A DNA stretch of 64,000 nucleotides from Corynebacterium haematomassiliense (GCF_013978595.1 NZ_JACDTZ010000003.1:1-64000), one strand, 5' to 3'; shown: positions 18,225 to 27,684, counted from the stretch's first letter. Notes: generated by a model not told the origin, from the letters alone. A program made the numbers and translations.

Positions 18225-18230
18225 TACATT
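18225..18230 (+). promoter_or_regulatory. Candidate -10 box of the acyl-CoA ligase (leaderless)
   Basis: TACATT ends 6 nt before ATG 18237 with no ribosome site between, so the transcript probably starts at the start codon. Confidence 0.5.
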
Positions 18231-18236
18231 ATCCAC

Positions 18237-19862
18237 ATGCGACCCACCCATCGTCCGCTGTTCTTACTCAAGTCTTTCGCCCGCTTCGTGCCCGCCGTTA
18301 CACGCGCCGGCTTCGTCAGCGCCGAAGGCGGCCCCCGCGCAGCCCTCGCGCTCGCACCCAACCTCGCACGCTACTGGTTCACCACCGCCCGCGAGGTCGA
18401 ACAAGGTGCCGCCGCCGCACCGGACCGCATCGCACTTATCGACGACACCGGTGTCCTCACCTACCGCCAACTCCGCGACGACTCACGCTCGCTGGCCAAA
18501 TGGCTCCTCGCGCTGCAAGACGAACGCGGCCTGGACGAGCTTCGCATCGGCGTGATGGCACGCAACGGCCGCGGCATCATCCTGCCGCTGGCCGCCAAAG
18601 GCTACGCAGGTGCGCATATCTTCCTGCTCAACATCGGCTCCTCGCCGGAGCAGCTCGCCGGCATCTTCGCCGAAAACGACATCAACGTCCTGTTCATCGA
18701 CGACGAATTCGCCGACCGCCTCCCCGCCAACACCGACGGCATCACGATCGTCCGCGCCCACGAAGACGGCGGCGAGGGGATTTCGATTGGGCAGGTGGTC
18801 CGGATGGACGTCGATAGGCAACTGCCCCGCTGGCCGAAACACGGCAACCTCGTCCTGATGAGCTCCGGCACCACCGGCATCCCCAAAGGCATCGTGCGGC
18901 CCGAACCGCGCATGCCGTTCGTGGTCGCCGGCTACCTCGAGGCCATCCCGTGGCGCGCGGGCGACACCGTGCAACTGACCGCGTCGATCTTCCACACCTG
19001 GGGCTGGTCCGCCCTGCAGGTGGCGCTGGCGACGCGCTCGACCATTGTCACCCGCCGCATCTTCGACCCGGACGCCTGCTTCCGCGACATCCAGCGCTAC
19101 CGCTGCGACGGGCTGATCTCCTCGCCCATCTTCTTCAAACAGATGCTGGATCTGCAGGAAAGCTACGACACGTCCTCGCTGCGCTACCTCGCCTCCGCCG
19201 GCAACGCCGTCAGCCCCGCGCTGTTGCGCCGCACCACGGAGCGCTTCGGCCCGATCCTGGCCAACATCTACGGCTCCACCGAACTCGCCCTCGCCGCGGC
19301 CGCCTCGCCCGAGCAGATGCAGGCCGACCCCACCACCGTGGGCAAAGTCCCGCCCGGCACGGTGCTCAAGCTTTACGACGACCAAGGGAACGAAGTCCGC
19401 CCCGGCGAAACCGGACGCATCTTCCTGTACAACGAAACGGCGCTGCGCGGCTACACCAACCCCGCGACCGAGATGGTGGAGATCGACGGCCTGGTGGAAA
19501 TGGGCGACCTCGGCTACCTCGACGACGACGGGTACCTGCACGTGCAGTCGCGCAACGACGACATGATCATCGTCGGCGGCGAAAACGTCCACCCGCAGTC
19601 CGTGGTGGAAGTGCTCGAGGACATGCCGGGTGTCGGCGAAGTGTACGCGCACGGCGTCGACGACGAGCAGATGTTCAAGCGCATCGCCGTGTGGGTGGTT
19701 CGCAGCGCCGACATCACCGCCGACGCGGTGCGCGACTGGGTGCGCGCCCACCTGGCCGACCACTCCATCCCCCGCGACGTGCACTTCGTCGACGAGCTGC
19801 CGCGCAACGCCGTCGGCAAGGTTGTGCCGCGGTTTCTGCCCGGTTTAAGGCAAAAAAATTGA
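18237..19862 (+). CDS. AMP-binding acyl-CoA synthetase (FadD-like)
   Basis: 541-residue adenylate-forming enzyme that activates a fatty or related acid to its CoA thioester. The A3 motif is MSSGTTGIPKGIV, the A5 region is NIYGSTELALA, and the C-terminal lid begins at VEMGDLGYLDDDGYLHV, with the catalytic Lys expected in NAVGKVVP. The N-terminus is basic and somewhat hydrophobic, as in FadD2-like proteins. ATG 18237 is preferred because the candidate -10 lies immediately upstream; the earlier frame overlaps the divergent hydrolase. The final base of its stop codon is also the last base of a tRNA gene on the other strand. Confidence 0.88.
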   Translation: MRPTHRPLFLLKSFARFVPAVTRAGFVSAEGGPRAALALAPNLARYWFTTAREVEQGAAAAPDRIALIDDTGVLTYRQLRDDSRSLAKWLLALQDERGLDELRIGVMARNGRGIILPLAAKGYAGAHIFLLNIGSSPEQLAGIFAENDINVLFIDDEFADRLPANTDGITIVRAHEDGGEGISIGQVVRMDVDRQLPRWPKHGNLVLMSSGTTGIPKGIVRPEPRMPFVVAGYLEAIPWRAGDTVQLTASIFHTWGWSALQVALATRSTIVTRRIFDPDACFRDIQRYRCDGLISSPIFFKQMLDLQESYDTSSLRYLASAGNAVSPALLRRTTERFGPILANIYGSTELALAAAASPEQMQADPTTVGKVPPGTVLKLYDDQGNEVRPGETGRIFLYNETALRGYTNPATEMVEIDGLVEMGDLGYLDDDGYLHVQSRNDDMIIVGGENVHPQSVVEVLEDMPGVGEVYAHGVDDEQMFKRIAVWVVRSADITADAVRDWVRAHLADHSIPRDVHFVDELPRNAVGKVVPRFLPGLRQKN

Positions 19863-19934
19863 GCCACCAGCGAGAATCGAACTCGCGACCTTCTCATTAC
19901 GAGTGAGATGCTCTACCGACTGAGCTATAGTGGC
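19862..19934 (-). tRNA. tRNA-Thr (anticodon CGT)
   Basis: On the minus strand a full cloverleaf folds: acceptor GCCACTA with TGGTGGC (one G-T pair), D arm AGCTCAGTCGGTAGAGC, anticodon stem TCTCA/TGAGA around a loop with CGT, and T arm GTTCGATTC. The 3' CCA is not encoded. It overlaps the stop codon of the convergent acyl-CoA ligase by one base. Confidence 0.95.
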
Positions 19935-20000
19935 CGGGCATACAAAGATGCACCACCGCGAAAGTGTAGTGCAGCCGAGGGGAACTGAGAAACCGGCAGC

Positions 20001-21200
20001 TCAGGACACTTTGCAGGCGAGCCTGATCCGGCCGAGCATGCCGTTAAACGCCACCGCCGGCTGCACCTGCTGCGTCAACCGCTCGCGGCACTGCGCGATG
20101 GCCTCCTGGCACTCCACCAGGCCTTCTGGGGTGGTGCGCTCCGCGATCTCTCGCGCCAAGCCCTCGTAGTCCGGGTGGATCAGGGCAAGACCGGCGCCGG
20201 ACTGGATGATCATGGCGTCGCGGTACACCCCCGCCAGGTCCACCAGGACCAGGTCGAACATGTCGCGCTTGCGGCGGGTGCCGCGCTTCTTCTGCTCCTC
20301 TTCGAGCGCTTTTATCGACGACGCAACGCCCCCCAACGCCTTGCCCGCACCTTTGCCCTTCGCGCCCATGCCGAGCGCGTTTTCCAGCTTCGCGCGCTCG
20401 GCTTCGTCCTCGGCCTTGTGGGCCTCCACGGCCTCTTTCTCCGCCGCCGTGACCAGCGCGCCGACGGCCTGGAACGCCTGCGCGCCGTGGAACACCAGCT
20501 CCGCCAGGTTGATCGCCATGGAGCGGCGCTTTTGCACCTGGTCCGAGCGCACCAGCAGCCGCGCACGCCCCACGTGCCGCATCGTCGCGGCCGCGGCAAG
20601 CCGGGCGTCGTGCTCGGTCGCGCCCTCCTCCTCGACCAGGATGCGCACAACCTCGTCCTCCGTCGGCGCCGGCACGTACAGGTGGCGGCAGCGCGAGCGC
20701 AGCGTCTGCGAGAAGTCCTGCGGATCCGCCGACGGGGCGCACATGATGATCACGGTGTGCTCCGGCGGCTCCTCCACCGTCTTCAGCAGCGCGTCGGCGG
20801 CGTCGGTATTCAACCGGTCGGCGTTTTCGATGACGATGACGCGCCAGGCGGCGACCGTCGGCAGGCGGGCCGCCTGCGGCACGATCGTGCGGCGCACGTA
20901 ATCCACCGGGATGTTCACCCGCTGCGGCACCACGTGCAGCAGATCCGTGTGCGTGCCCGCCAACGCCAGCCGGCACGCGTCGCAGCGCCCGCACCCGATC
21001 TCCACCGGGTCCGTGCACATCAGCGCCGCCGCGAACGCCAACGCGGCCTGCGAGCGGCCCGCTCCCGGAGGGCCGGTGAAAAGCCAGGCGTGGGTCATGG
21101 CGTAGCCGTCGCCAAGCCTTGCAGCCTTGGCCGCCGACATGATTGTCTCGCGCACCGCCGGAGTACCGGCAAGCCGCTCACTGACGCTACGGGTAGTCAC
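20001..21200 (-). CDS. holB: DNA polymerase III delta-prime subunit
   Basis: 399-residue AAA+ clamp-loader subunit. The N-terminal domain has GPPGAGRSQAA at the P-loop (Arg in place of the usual Lys, as in other actinobacterial delta-prime proteins), zinc-binding Cys residues in CTDPVEIGCGRCDACRL, and TVEEPPEHTVIIMCAPSADP. The SRC-like motif appears as LRSRCRHL. A Lys/Glu-rich insertion lies around residues 265-310. The gene is separated from the divergent adenylate cyclase by 37 nt. Confidence 0.93.
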   Translation of the reverse strand: MTTRSVSERLAGTPAVRETIMSAAKAARLGDGYAMTHAWLFTGPPGAGRSQAALAFAAALMCTDPVEIGCGRCDACRLALAGTHTDLLHVVPQRVNIPVDYVRRTIVPQAARLPTVAAWRVIVIENADRLNTDAADALLKTVEEPPEHTVIIMCAPSADPQDFSQTLRSRCRHLYVPAPTEDEVVRILVEEEGATEHDARLAAAATMRHVGRARLLVRSDQVQKRRSMAINLAELVFHGAQAFQAVGALVTAAEKEAVEAHKAEDEAERAKLENALGMGAKGKGAGKALGGVASSIKALEEEQKKRGTRRKRDMFDLVLVDLAGVYRDAMIIQSGAGLALIHPDYEGLAREIAERTTPEGLVECQEAIAQCRERLTQQVQPAVAFNGMLGRIRLACKVS

Positions 21201-21223
21201 GGATGATCACAGTACCCGCGCGC

Positions 21224-21229
21224 TAAGGT
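21224..21229 (+). promoter_or_regulatory. Candidate -10 box of the adenylate cyclase
   Basis: TAAGGT lies 8 nt before ATG 21238 with no ribosome site, suggesting a leaderless or near-leaderless mRNA. The same hexamer precedes ponA. Confidence 0.45.
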
Positions 21230-21237
21230 GATACACC

Positions 21238-22761
21238 ATGAAACGATTCTGGCGCGAGCTGCGGTGGCTCTGGGGCACGTCATGGCCCCTGTACGCCGCG
21301 ACCGTGCTGGGAACCAACGTCATCGCCGCGATCGGCTGCATGCTGTTCGTGCGCTACCTCATCCCCATGCCGGAAGTGCGCGAACTCGGCCTCGGCGGGC
21401 AGCTCGGCGCCATCGGCGTGATCTACGCGGCAATCGCCGTGGTGCTGGGCGTGGTGGTCACGCTGTACCTGTTCCGGCCCGTGCTGGAATGGCAGCGCCA
21501 CCCCGACGGGCACGACCCGAACATGGTGCGCCACCTGGTCATGCGGCTGCCGGTGCTGCAAACCATCATTGTGGTGGGCGTGTGGGGTATCGGCACCGCG
21601 ATCGTCACTGTGGGGGCTTGGCGTGTCGACGCCCGTCTGGCCACCGTCGTCCTCGCCACCGCCTCGCTGACCACCTTCGTCACCGCCGTGCTGACCTACC
21701 TGCAGGCCGAGCGCCTCGTGCGCCCCATCGCCGCCTCCGCGCTGGCGCGCCGCTTCGAGGACTCCACGCTGCAGCCGCCGATCAAGTGGCAGCTGTACCT
21801 GACGTGGTTCACCACCTCCGCCGTGCCGATGGTGGGCGTTTTACTGCTGACGGTGGCGCAGCGCCACGGCTACTTCACCGGCAACGTCGGCGAACTCACC
21901 TCCGCGATCGTCGCGCTGATCACCGCCGGCATGGTCACCGGTTTCGTGGGCACCGCGCTGGTGATCATGAGTGTGGCCGACCCGATCAAGGAGCTGCAGG
22001 GCGCGATCAACCGCGTGCGCCGCGGCGAGCAGAACACGCAGGTGGACATTTACGACGGCTCCGAGATCGGCGTGTTGCAGGCCGGGTTCAACGAGATGAT
22101 GAAGGGGCTGCGCGACCGCCAGCGCGTGCGCGACATCTTCGGCCAGTACGTCGGCGCGGAGGTGGCGCAGAAGGCGCTGGAGGAGATCCCGGAGCTCGGC
22201 GGCGAGGAGCGCAAGGTGGCGGTGCTGTTCATCGACGTCGTCGGCTCCACCACCTACGCCGTGGACCACACACCGGAGGAGGTTGTCGCTGCGCTGAACG
22301 ACTTCTTCGACGTCGTTGTCGAGGTGGTGCACCGCAACAAGGGCGTGATTAACAAGTTCCAGGGCGATGCGGCCTTGGCGGTGTTCGGGGCACCCGTTTC
22401 GCTTCACGACGCCGCTTCGCACGCCCTCCAAGCCGCCCGCGAACTCCAGCGGGATTTGGCCGGCCAAGAGCTTCGCGCCGGCATCGGTGTGGCGTCCGGG
22501 CATGTAGTGGCGGGCCACATCGGCGGCTCGGACCGCTTCGAGTACACCGTGATCGGCGACGCCGTCAACGCCGCGGCGCGCCTGACCGACATGGCGAAGG
22601 ACACCCCGGGCCTGGTGCTGACCAACGCCGGAACCCTGCGCGCGGCCAACGAGGTGGAGCAGCAGCGCTGGACGCTGATGAAGTCCGTGGAGCTGCGCGG
22701 CCGCGGCAAGATGACGCAGCTGGCGCGCCCGGTGCGCTCCACCATGGCCGACCGCTCCTAG
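21238..22761 (+). CDS. cyaB: Membrane adenylate cyclase (class III)
   Basis: 507-residue membrane enzyme. Six membrane segments occupy about residues 15-250, a HAMP linker follows (DPIKELQGAINRVRRGE), and the C-terminal cyclase domain starts near 305. Metal-binding Asp residues sit in FIDVVGSTTY and FQGDAALAVFG, and the transition-state region is in VIGDAVNAAARLTD. It makes the cAMP that controls the GlxR/Crp regulator encoded at 39808, so sensor output and responder lie in the same window. A strong terminator follows. Confidence 0.92.
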   Translation: MKRFWRELRWLWGTSWPLYAATVLGTNVIAAIGCMLFVRYLIPMPEVRELGLGGQLGAIGVIYAAIAVVLGVVVTLYLFRPVLEWQRHPDGHDPNMVRHLVMRLPVLQTIIVVGVWGIGTAIVTVGAWRVDARLATVVLATASLTTFVTAVLTYLQAERLVRPIAASALARRFEDSTLQPPIKWQLYLTWFTTSAVPMVGVLLLTVAQRHGYFTGNVGELTSAIVALITAGMVTGFVGTALVIMSVADPIKELQGAINRVRRGEQNTQVDIYDGSEIGVLQAGFNEMMKGLRDRQRVRDIFGQYVGAEVAQKALEEIPELGGEERKVAVLFIDVVGSTTYAVDHTPEEVVAALNDFFDVVVEVVHRNKGVINKFQGDAALAVFGAPVSLHDAASHALQAARELQRDLAGQELRAGIGVASGHVVAGHIGGSDRFEYTVIGDAVNAAARLTDMAKDTPGLVLTNAGTLRAANEVEQQRWTLMKSVELRGRGKMTQLARPVRSTMADRS

Positions 22762-22780
22762 TTGCGGGCATGCCGATGTG

Positions 22781-22804
22781 CCCGCCCTTTTGGGGCGGGT
22801 TTTC
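22781..22804 (+). terminator. Intrinsic terminator after the adenylate cyclase
   Basis: CCCGCCC and GGGCGGG pair closely and TTTTC follows on the plus strand. Confidence 0.85.
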
Positions 22805-22818
22805 GGTGTGTGGGCGGG

Positions 22819-23856
22819 TTAGTCGAAGAGCAGCTCCATCGCCCCCGGGGTGGTCATGGGGACGCGTGTGCCGTTGGGTGCGACCCAGTGGATTCTCGCG
22901 TTCGGGTTGTCGATGTAGCCGAACGGGCCTTGCCTGTTGTCGGCGTTGACCCCGTTGTGGAAGGGGCACAGTTCGGCGAGGTTGTCCATGTTGGTCATTC
23001 CCCCGTAGCGCCACGCGTTGATGTGGTGGGTTTGGGTGGTCTCTGCGGAGTGTTTGCAGTCGGGAAACGCACACGACGGGCAGAGCAGCTTCGACATGAC
23101 CTTCTGCTTCGCGTTGGCGCAGCGCTTACCGTAGTACAGGTTGACCGGGCCTTCCTGGGGGTGGAACGCGGCGACTTCGAGTATGTCGCCAAATTCGTGC
23201 TCCATGTATTCGGCTCCGGTCATGGTGGTGCCGTCGGTGCAGATCAGGGTGACCTCGTCTGCGTGGCCTGATTGGATGCGGGCCCAGTCGGCGATCGGCA
23301 CCAGGATGATCGGCCGGAAATTCGCCTTCGGCACGCCCTTGCCGTCGCGCAGGATCCCGATAAGCGTGTCGGCCATTTGGGCGGCGGCGGGGTCGTCGGC
23401 GTCGATGAGTTGTCGCAGCAGGTGTTCGAGATCGGCGAGGTCGCGCTCGTTGTAGGTCAAGATCATGGTGCGCATGCCTGCCTTCGAGCGGCTGAACCTG
23501 CACGAGGGTGGGGCGGGTTTGACGGGTTGTTTGATCAACCGTTTGATGCGCTTGGTCAGGGCCCTATACGAGCCGCGGTGGCGCACCAAATCCAACCTAA
23601 TGCGCCAGCGTTCGGCTGCCCCTTCGACGGCGAGGAGTTTCTTCTCGATGTGCACGAGCTGGTCGATAGGTAAACCCTCGGCGGCGGCGAGGGCGTCACG
23701 TTGTTTGCGGGTGAACTGGGTCGGGCCAAAGTAGGTGTGGTGCACCCGGGCGAGGTCGCGGACCCGCCCGGTGGACAGGCCGGCGGCCATGGCTACGTCG
23801 CGGTCGAAGTCGGCGAGCACGGCCACGCCTGCGGAAACAAAGTCAGTGAAGTTCAT
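22819..23856 (-). CDS. HNH endonuclease domain protein
   Basis: 345 residues from ATG 23856; the in-frame region before it reads through intergenic sequence and lacks a ribosome site. The N-terminal two thirds is an all-helical region rich in Arg and Asp, as in the common corynebacterial DUF222-like HNH proteins. The C-terminal nuclease has a Cys pair (CPSCAFPDC) and HHINAWRYGGMTNMDNLAELCPFHN, which holds the HNH metal residues. It is absent at this point of the mycobacterial gene order as I recall it, so it is probably a mobile or dispersed family member. Biological role unknown. Confidence 0.82.
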   Translation of the reverse strand: MNFTDFVSAGVAVLADFDRDVAMAAGLSTGRVRDLARVHHTYFGPTQFTRKQRDALAAAEGLPIDQLVHIEKKLLAVEGAAERWRIRLDLVRHRGSYRALTKRIKRLIKQPVKPAPPSCRFSRSKAGMRTMILTYNERDLADLEHLLRQLIDADDPAAAQMADTLIGILRDGKGVPKANFRPIILVPIADWARIQSGHADEVTLICTDGTTMTGAEYMEHEFGDILEVAAFHPQEGPVNLYYGKRCANAKQKVMSKLLCPSCAFPDCKHSAETTQTHHINAWRYGGMTNMDNLAELCPFHNGVNADNRQGPFGYIDNPNARIHWVAPNGTRVPMTTPGAMELLFD

Positions 23857-23909
23857 GGCCCAGAAGCTATGGCGGCACCGCAACCCCGAACAAGGGCCAA
23901 ATAAAAATC

Positions 23910-23918
23910 TGTGGATAA
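23910..23918 (-). promoter_or_regulatory. Perfect DnaA-box consensus
   Basis: TTATCCACA is read on the minus strand upstream of the HNH gene. It is a single copy here. Two more exact copies lie at 34729-34780. Confidence 0.45.
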
Positions 23919-23969
23919 CCCCCGCCGATTGTTGACGCCGCAACACAGTAGTCCACAAGAACGCGAAAC

Positions 23970-23993
23970 GCGGTGGCGCAAGCACGCCACCGC
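23970..23993 (-). terminator. Hairpin terminator after topA
   Basis: GCGGTGGCG and CGCCACCGC form a 9-bp stem just beyond the topA stop. The following T run is weak. Confidence 0.65.
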
Positions 23994-24011
23994 GGTATAC
24001 GTTGCGAAGTT

Positions 24012-26885
24012 TTAGCGCTTGCGGGCCTTGACCACCCGCTTGGTGGTCTGCTTCGGCTTCGTGGCCTTTTTGGCAGCCTTCTTGGTCGCCTTCTTCTTCG
24101 CGGCCTTCTTCTTCGTGGCCTTTTTGCCGCCGCCCTCGGCCTCGCGGGCGCGGCGGGCGGAGAGCAGCTCGTTGGCGCGCTGGTCCGTCATGGTTTCCGG
24201 GGTGTCGCCGCGCTGCAGGGACGCGTTGGTTTCGCCGTCGGTGACGTACGGGCCGAAGCGGCCGTCCTTGATGGTCATCGGCTTGCCGGAGACGTCGTTG
24301 TCGCCGAGCATCTTCAGCGGCGGCTTCGCGGCGGCGCGTCCGCGGCGCTTCGGCTCGGCGTAGATGCGGCGGGCCTCCTCCAGCGTGATGGAGAAGATCT
24401 GGTCCTCCGAAGCCAGCGAGCGCGAGTCGGAGCCCTTCTTCAGGTACGGGCCGTAGCGGCCGTTCTGGGCGGTGATCATCTCGCCGTCCGCTGGGTCCTC
24501 GCCAACCTCGCGAGGCAGGGACAGCAACTGCATCGCCTCGTCGAAGGTGACGCTCGACGGCTCCATCGAGGAAAACAGTGACGCGGTGGCGGGCTTGAGC
24601 TGCTCGTCGACAAGCTGCGCCATTCGCTTTTCCTTCTGCGCCGCCGCCGTCTTGGTCTCCCAGTTCTTCGCGCGTTTGCCTTCTGCGGCGCGCTGAGCGT
24701 CCTCCTCGGCGCGCTCCGCGGCGATGACTTCCTCGGCGCGGGCTTCGGCGGTGGCGCGCTCGTCGTCACGCACGAGCTCCGTGACGTACGGGCCGAAACG
24801 GCCCTCCTTCGCCACCACCGTGCGTCCGTTGGCGGGGTTGACGCCGAGTTCGCGGCCGGACTGCGGGGTGGCGAAGAGCTTCTCCGCCATCTCCAGGGTG
24901 ATCTCGTCCGGGGTGGCGGATTCGGGCAGGTTGGCACGCTGGTACTCGGGCTCGCCGTCCTTCTCGCCCACGACGCGCTCGATGTAGGGCCCGTAGCGTC
25001 CGACGCGGACGATGACGGGGCGGCCTTCGGCATCGTCGAAAAGCTTCAGCGAGTTCGCGGCGCGCGCGTCGATGGACTCGAGGTTGTCCTCGATCATGTG
25101 CTTCAGCCCGCCGCGGCGCGCGAGTGCCTGCGCCATGGATTCGCGCGCGTCGGCGTCGCCGAAGTAGAAGCCGGACAGCCACTTGGTGCGGTCCTGGTTG
25201 CCGTGGGCGATCTCGTCGAGCTCGTCTTCCATGGACGAGGTGAAGTCGTAGTCCACGAGCGCGTCGAAGTTGTTCTCCAAAAGGCCCACCACGGAGAACG
25301 CGACCCACGACGGCACCAGGGCGTTGCCGCGCGCGACGACGTAGCCGCGGTCCTGGATGGTCTTGATAATCGACGCGTAGGTGGACGGACGCCCGATGCC
25401 GAGCTCCTCCATCTTTTTCACCAGCGATGCCTCGGTGTAGCGCGCCGGCGGGTTGGTGGAGTGGCCATCTGCCGTGACCTTATTGGTGGCCAGCTCGTCG
25501 CCTTTGGCCAGCTGCGGCAGGCGGGTTTCGTTGGCTTGGCGGTCGGAGTAGGCGCGCAGCCAGCCGGGGAAGGTGACGGTGCGGCCGGTTGCGGCGAATT
25601 CGCACGCCTCGCCGTCGGCGTCGCCTTGAACGGTGACTTTCATCGAGGTGCCGCGGGCGTCTTGCATCTGGGATGCGACGGTGCGCGCCCAGATGAGTTC
25701 GTAGAGTTTGAACTCCTCGGCGTCCAAAGCCCCAGCCAGCTGCCCGGGGGTGGCGAAGCGTTCGCCGGCGGGGCGGATGGCTTCGTGGGCTTCCTGCGAG
25801 TTTTTCACCTTGCGGTCGTAGGTGCGCGGCGCATCCGTGACGTAATTGGCGCCGTACAGCTCGCGGGCGGCGGAGCGCGCGGCGTCGAGGCCCTGCTTGG
25901 ACAGCGAGGTGGAGTCTGTACGCATGTAGGTGATGTGGCCGTTTTCGTACAGCCGTTGTGCAATGCGCATGGTGCGCGCGGAGGTGAAGTGCAGCTTGCG
26001 TCCGGCCTCCTGCTGCAGCGTGGAGGTCATAAACGGCGCGTAGGGTTTACGCGAGTACGGCTTCTCCTCCACTGCGGTGACGTGCATGGGCGCGGTGCCC
26101 AGCGCGTCGGCAAGCGAGTGCGCCTTTTGCTTATCGACGATCACCGCCTCGCCCTTCAGCCGCCCCCGGTCATCGAAGTCGCGGCCCTGGGCGATGCGCT
26201 TGCCGTCGAGCGCGACGAGCTTCGCGTCGAAGGTTTCGCCCTTCTCCAACTCCGCGACCAGGTCCCAGTACTCCGCCGGGATGAACGCCATGCGCTCGCG
26301 TTCGCGCTCGACAATCACGCGGGTGGCCACGGATTGGACGCGGCCGGCGGACAGGCGCGGCATGACCTTCTTCCACAGCACCGGCGAGACTTCGTAGCCG
26401 TAGAGGCGGTCGAGGATGCGGCGGGTTTCCTGCGCGTCGACGAGGTCCATGTCCAGCTCGCGGGTGTTTTCGGCGGCTTCGCGGATGGCGGATTCGGTGA
26501 TCTCGTTGAACACCATGCGCTCCACCGGCACCTTCGGCTTGAGCGTTTCCAGAAGGTGCCAGGCGATCGCTTCGCCTTCGCGGTCCGGGTCTGTCGCGAG
26601 CAGGAGCTTGTCGGCCTGCTTGAGCTTGGATTTGAGGTCGGTGACCTTCTTTTTCTTGTCCGCGTCGACGACGTAGATGGGTGTGAAGCCGTCCTCGGGG
26701 TTGACGCCGAGTTTGGCCCACGGTTCCTTCTTGTACTTGGCGGGGATGTCGGCGGCTCGGCCGGGCAGGTCGCGGATGTGGCCGACGGAGGCTTCCACAA
26801 TAAAGTCGTCGCCCAGATACTTCTGGATCTTCTTCGCCTTCGTCGCGGACTCCACAATGACTAGGGTCTTGCCACCTTCAGCCAC
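24012..26885 (-). CDS. topA: DNA topoisomerase I
   Basis: 957-residue type IA topoisomerase that relaxes negative supercoils. An N-terminal Toprim domain (LVIVESATKAKKIQKYL, then DPDREGEAIAWHL) is followed by the cleavage domain with the active-site Tyr in ITYMRTDSTS. The C-terminal part carries repeated FGPYV/YGPYI units and ends in a Lys/Ala-rich tail typical of actinobacterial TopA. GTG 26885 is preferred because a perfect GAGGTG site lies 9 nt upstream; GTG 26909 would add eight residues with no ribosome site. Confidence 0.95.
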   Translation of the reverse strand: MAEGGKTLVIVESATKAKKIQKYLGDDFIVEASVGHIRDLPGRAADIPAKYKKEPWAKLGVNPEDGFTPIYVVDADKKKKVTDLKSKLKQADKLLLATDPDREGEAIAWHLLETLKPKVPVERMVFNEITESAIREAAENTRELDMDLVDAQETRRILDRLYGYEVSPVLWKKVMPRLSAGRVQSVATRVIVERERERMAFIPAEYWDLVAELEKGETFDAKLVALDGKRIAQGRDFDDRGRLKGEAVIVDKQKAHSLADALGTAPMHVTAVEEKPYSRKPYAPFMTSTLQQEAGRKLHFTSARTMRIAQRLYENGHITYMRTDSTSLSKQGLDAARSAARELYGANYVTDAPRTYDRKVKNSQEAHEAIRPAGERFATPGQLAGALDAEEFKLYELIWARTVASQMQDARGTSMKVTVQGDADGEACEFAATGRTVTFPGWLRAYSDRQANETRLPQLAKGDELATNKVTADGHSTNPPARYTEASLVKKMEELGIGRPSTYASIIKTIQDRGYVVARGNALVPSWVAFSVVGLLENNFDALVDYDFTSSMEDELDEIAHGNQDRTKWLSGFYFGDADARESMAQALARRGGLKHMIEDNLESIDARAANSLKLFDDAEGRPVIVRVGRYGPYIERVVGEKDGEPEYQRANLPESATPDEITLEMAEKLFATPQSGRELGVNPANGRTVVAKEGRFGPYVTELVRDDERATAEARAEEVIAAERAEEDAQRAAEGKRAKNWETKTAAAQKEKRMAQLVDEQLKPATASLFSSMEPSSVTFDEAMQLLSLPREVGEDPADGEMITAQNGRYGPYLKKGSDSRSLASEDQIFSITLEEARRIYAEPKRRGRAAAKPPLKMLGDNDVSGKPMTIKDGRFGPYVTDGETNASLQRGDTPETMTDQRANELLSARRAREAEGGGKKATKKKAAKKKATKKAAKKATKPKQTTKRVVKARKR

Positions 26886-27021
26886 GTTGACTGACACCTC
26901 GCTTTGCACAGAGTTATTGCCTAACAGACAACTAGCACACGATTGTGCACCCGGGTAATAGGACTACACTGCTCGGGTGCCCCGGAGCCGTGAACCCCGG
27001 GGGCGGAAAGGATGCGTCTTC

Positions 27022-27648
27022 GTGGTCGATTCCCTCATCGATTTCCTGCACACGCTCATGGCGATGCCGGTGTTTTACCCGCTGGTGACTGTTCTTATTG
27101 TCGCGGATGCGCTGGCGCCCGTGGTGCCGTCGGAGACGGTGCTGAACTTGGCGGGCGCGTTTTCGGCATCCCGCGGAGTGCCGAGTGTGTGGGGCGTGAT
27201 CGCCGCGGCGTCCATCGGCGGGATCATCGGCGACAACATCTGCTTCGCCCTCGGCGGCAAGCTCATTCACCGGGTGGAAGCCTTGGACCCGGAGTCGAAG
27301 GCGGGCCAGGCGATCCGCTGGGTGCGCCGGAACATGAACCGCGGCGCGGGCGCGACCATTATCGTCGCCCGCTTCATCCCCTGGGCGCGCTGGGTGGCCA
27401 CGATTGTGCTGGCGTCGGTGCGCTACAACTGGTTCAAGTTCGTCTTCTTCGACACCGTCGGCGTGATCCTCTGGGCGTTTTTGAGCGTCGGCGTCGGTTA
27501 CTTGGGCGGGCGCATCCTGCAGGACTACCCGCTGCTCGCGATGCTTCTGGGCGTGGTGCTCGGCTCGTCTGTCGGCTACCTGATTCAAAAGGGCCAGAAC
27601 AAGCTTGCCGAGTGGCGTGACGTGCGCCAAGGCGTGAGCAACGTATAA
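27022..27648 (+). CDS. DedA/SNARE-associated family membrane protein
   Basis: 208 residues from GTG 27022, with AAAGGA 10 nt upstream. The DedA features are the early SDxxxPVVPSETVLNLAG-like segment (APVVPSETVLNLAG), a re-entrant region, and the basic-Gly loop with RFIPWARWVATIV, whose Arg residues are conserved. About five hydrophobic segments. DedA proteins translocate lipids such as undecaprenyl phosphate or phosphatidylethanolamine and affect proton-motive-force homeostasis. It ends at a terminator shared with cspA. Confidence 0.88.
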   Translation: MVDSLIDFLHTLMAMPVFYPLVTVLIVADALAPVVPSETVLNLAGAFSASRGVPSVWGVIAAASIGGIIGDNICFALGGKLIHRVEALDPESKAGQAIRWVRRNMNRGAGATIIVARFIPWARWVATIVLASVRYNWFKFVFFDTVGVILWAFLSVGVGYLGGRILQDYPLLAMLLGVVLGSSVGYLIQKGQNKLAEWRDVRQGVSNV

Positions 27649-27653
27649 AAAAC

Positions 27654-27675
27654 GGGGCTCCGAGCGGAAGCCCCG
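27654..27675. terminator. Terminator between dedA and cspA
   Basis: GGGGCT and AGCCCC pair around a 10-nt loop, with an A-run before it and thus a T-run on the minus strand, so it can end the convergent cspA transcript and possibly dedA. Confidence 0.7.
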
Positions 27676-27684
27676 TCGATAAGC
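27674..27684 (-). repeat. Intergenic copy of the GCTTATCGACG motif
   Basis: Exact 11-mer on the minus strand, outside any gene. Other exact copies start at 9303, 11569, 11835, 16705, 26129, 28224, 34512, 35162, 47151, 47525, 49284 and 54535. This one shows that the word is not solely a product of coding constraints. Confidence 0.8.
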
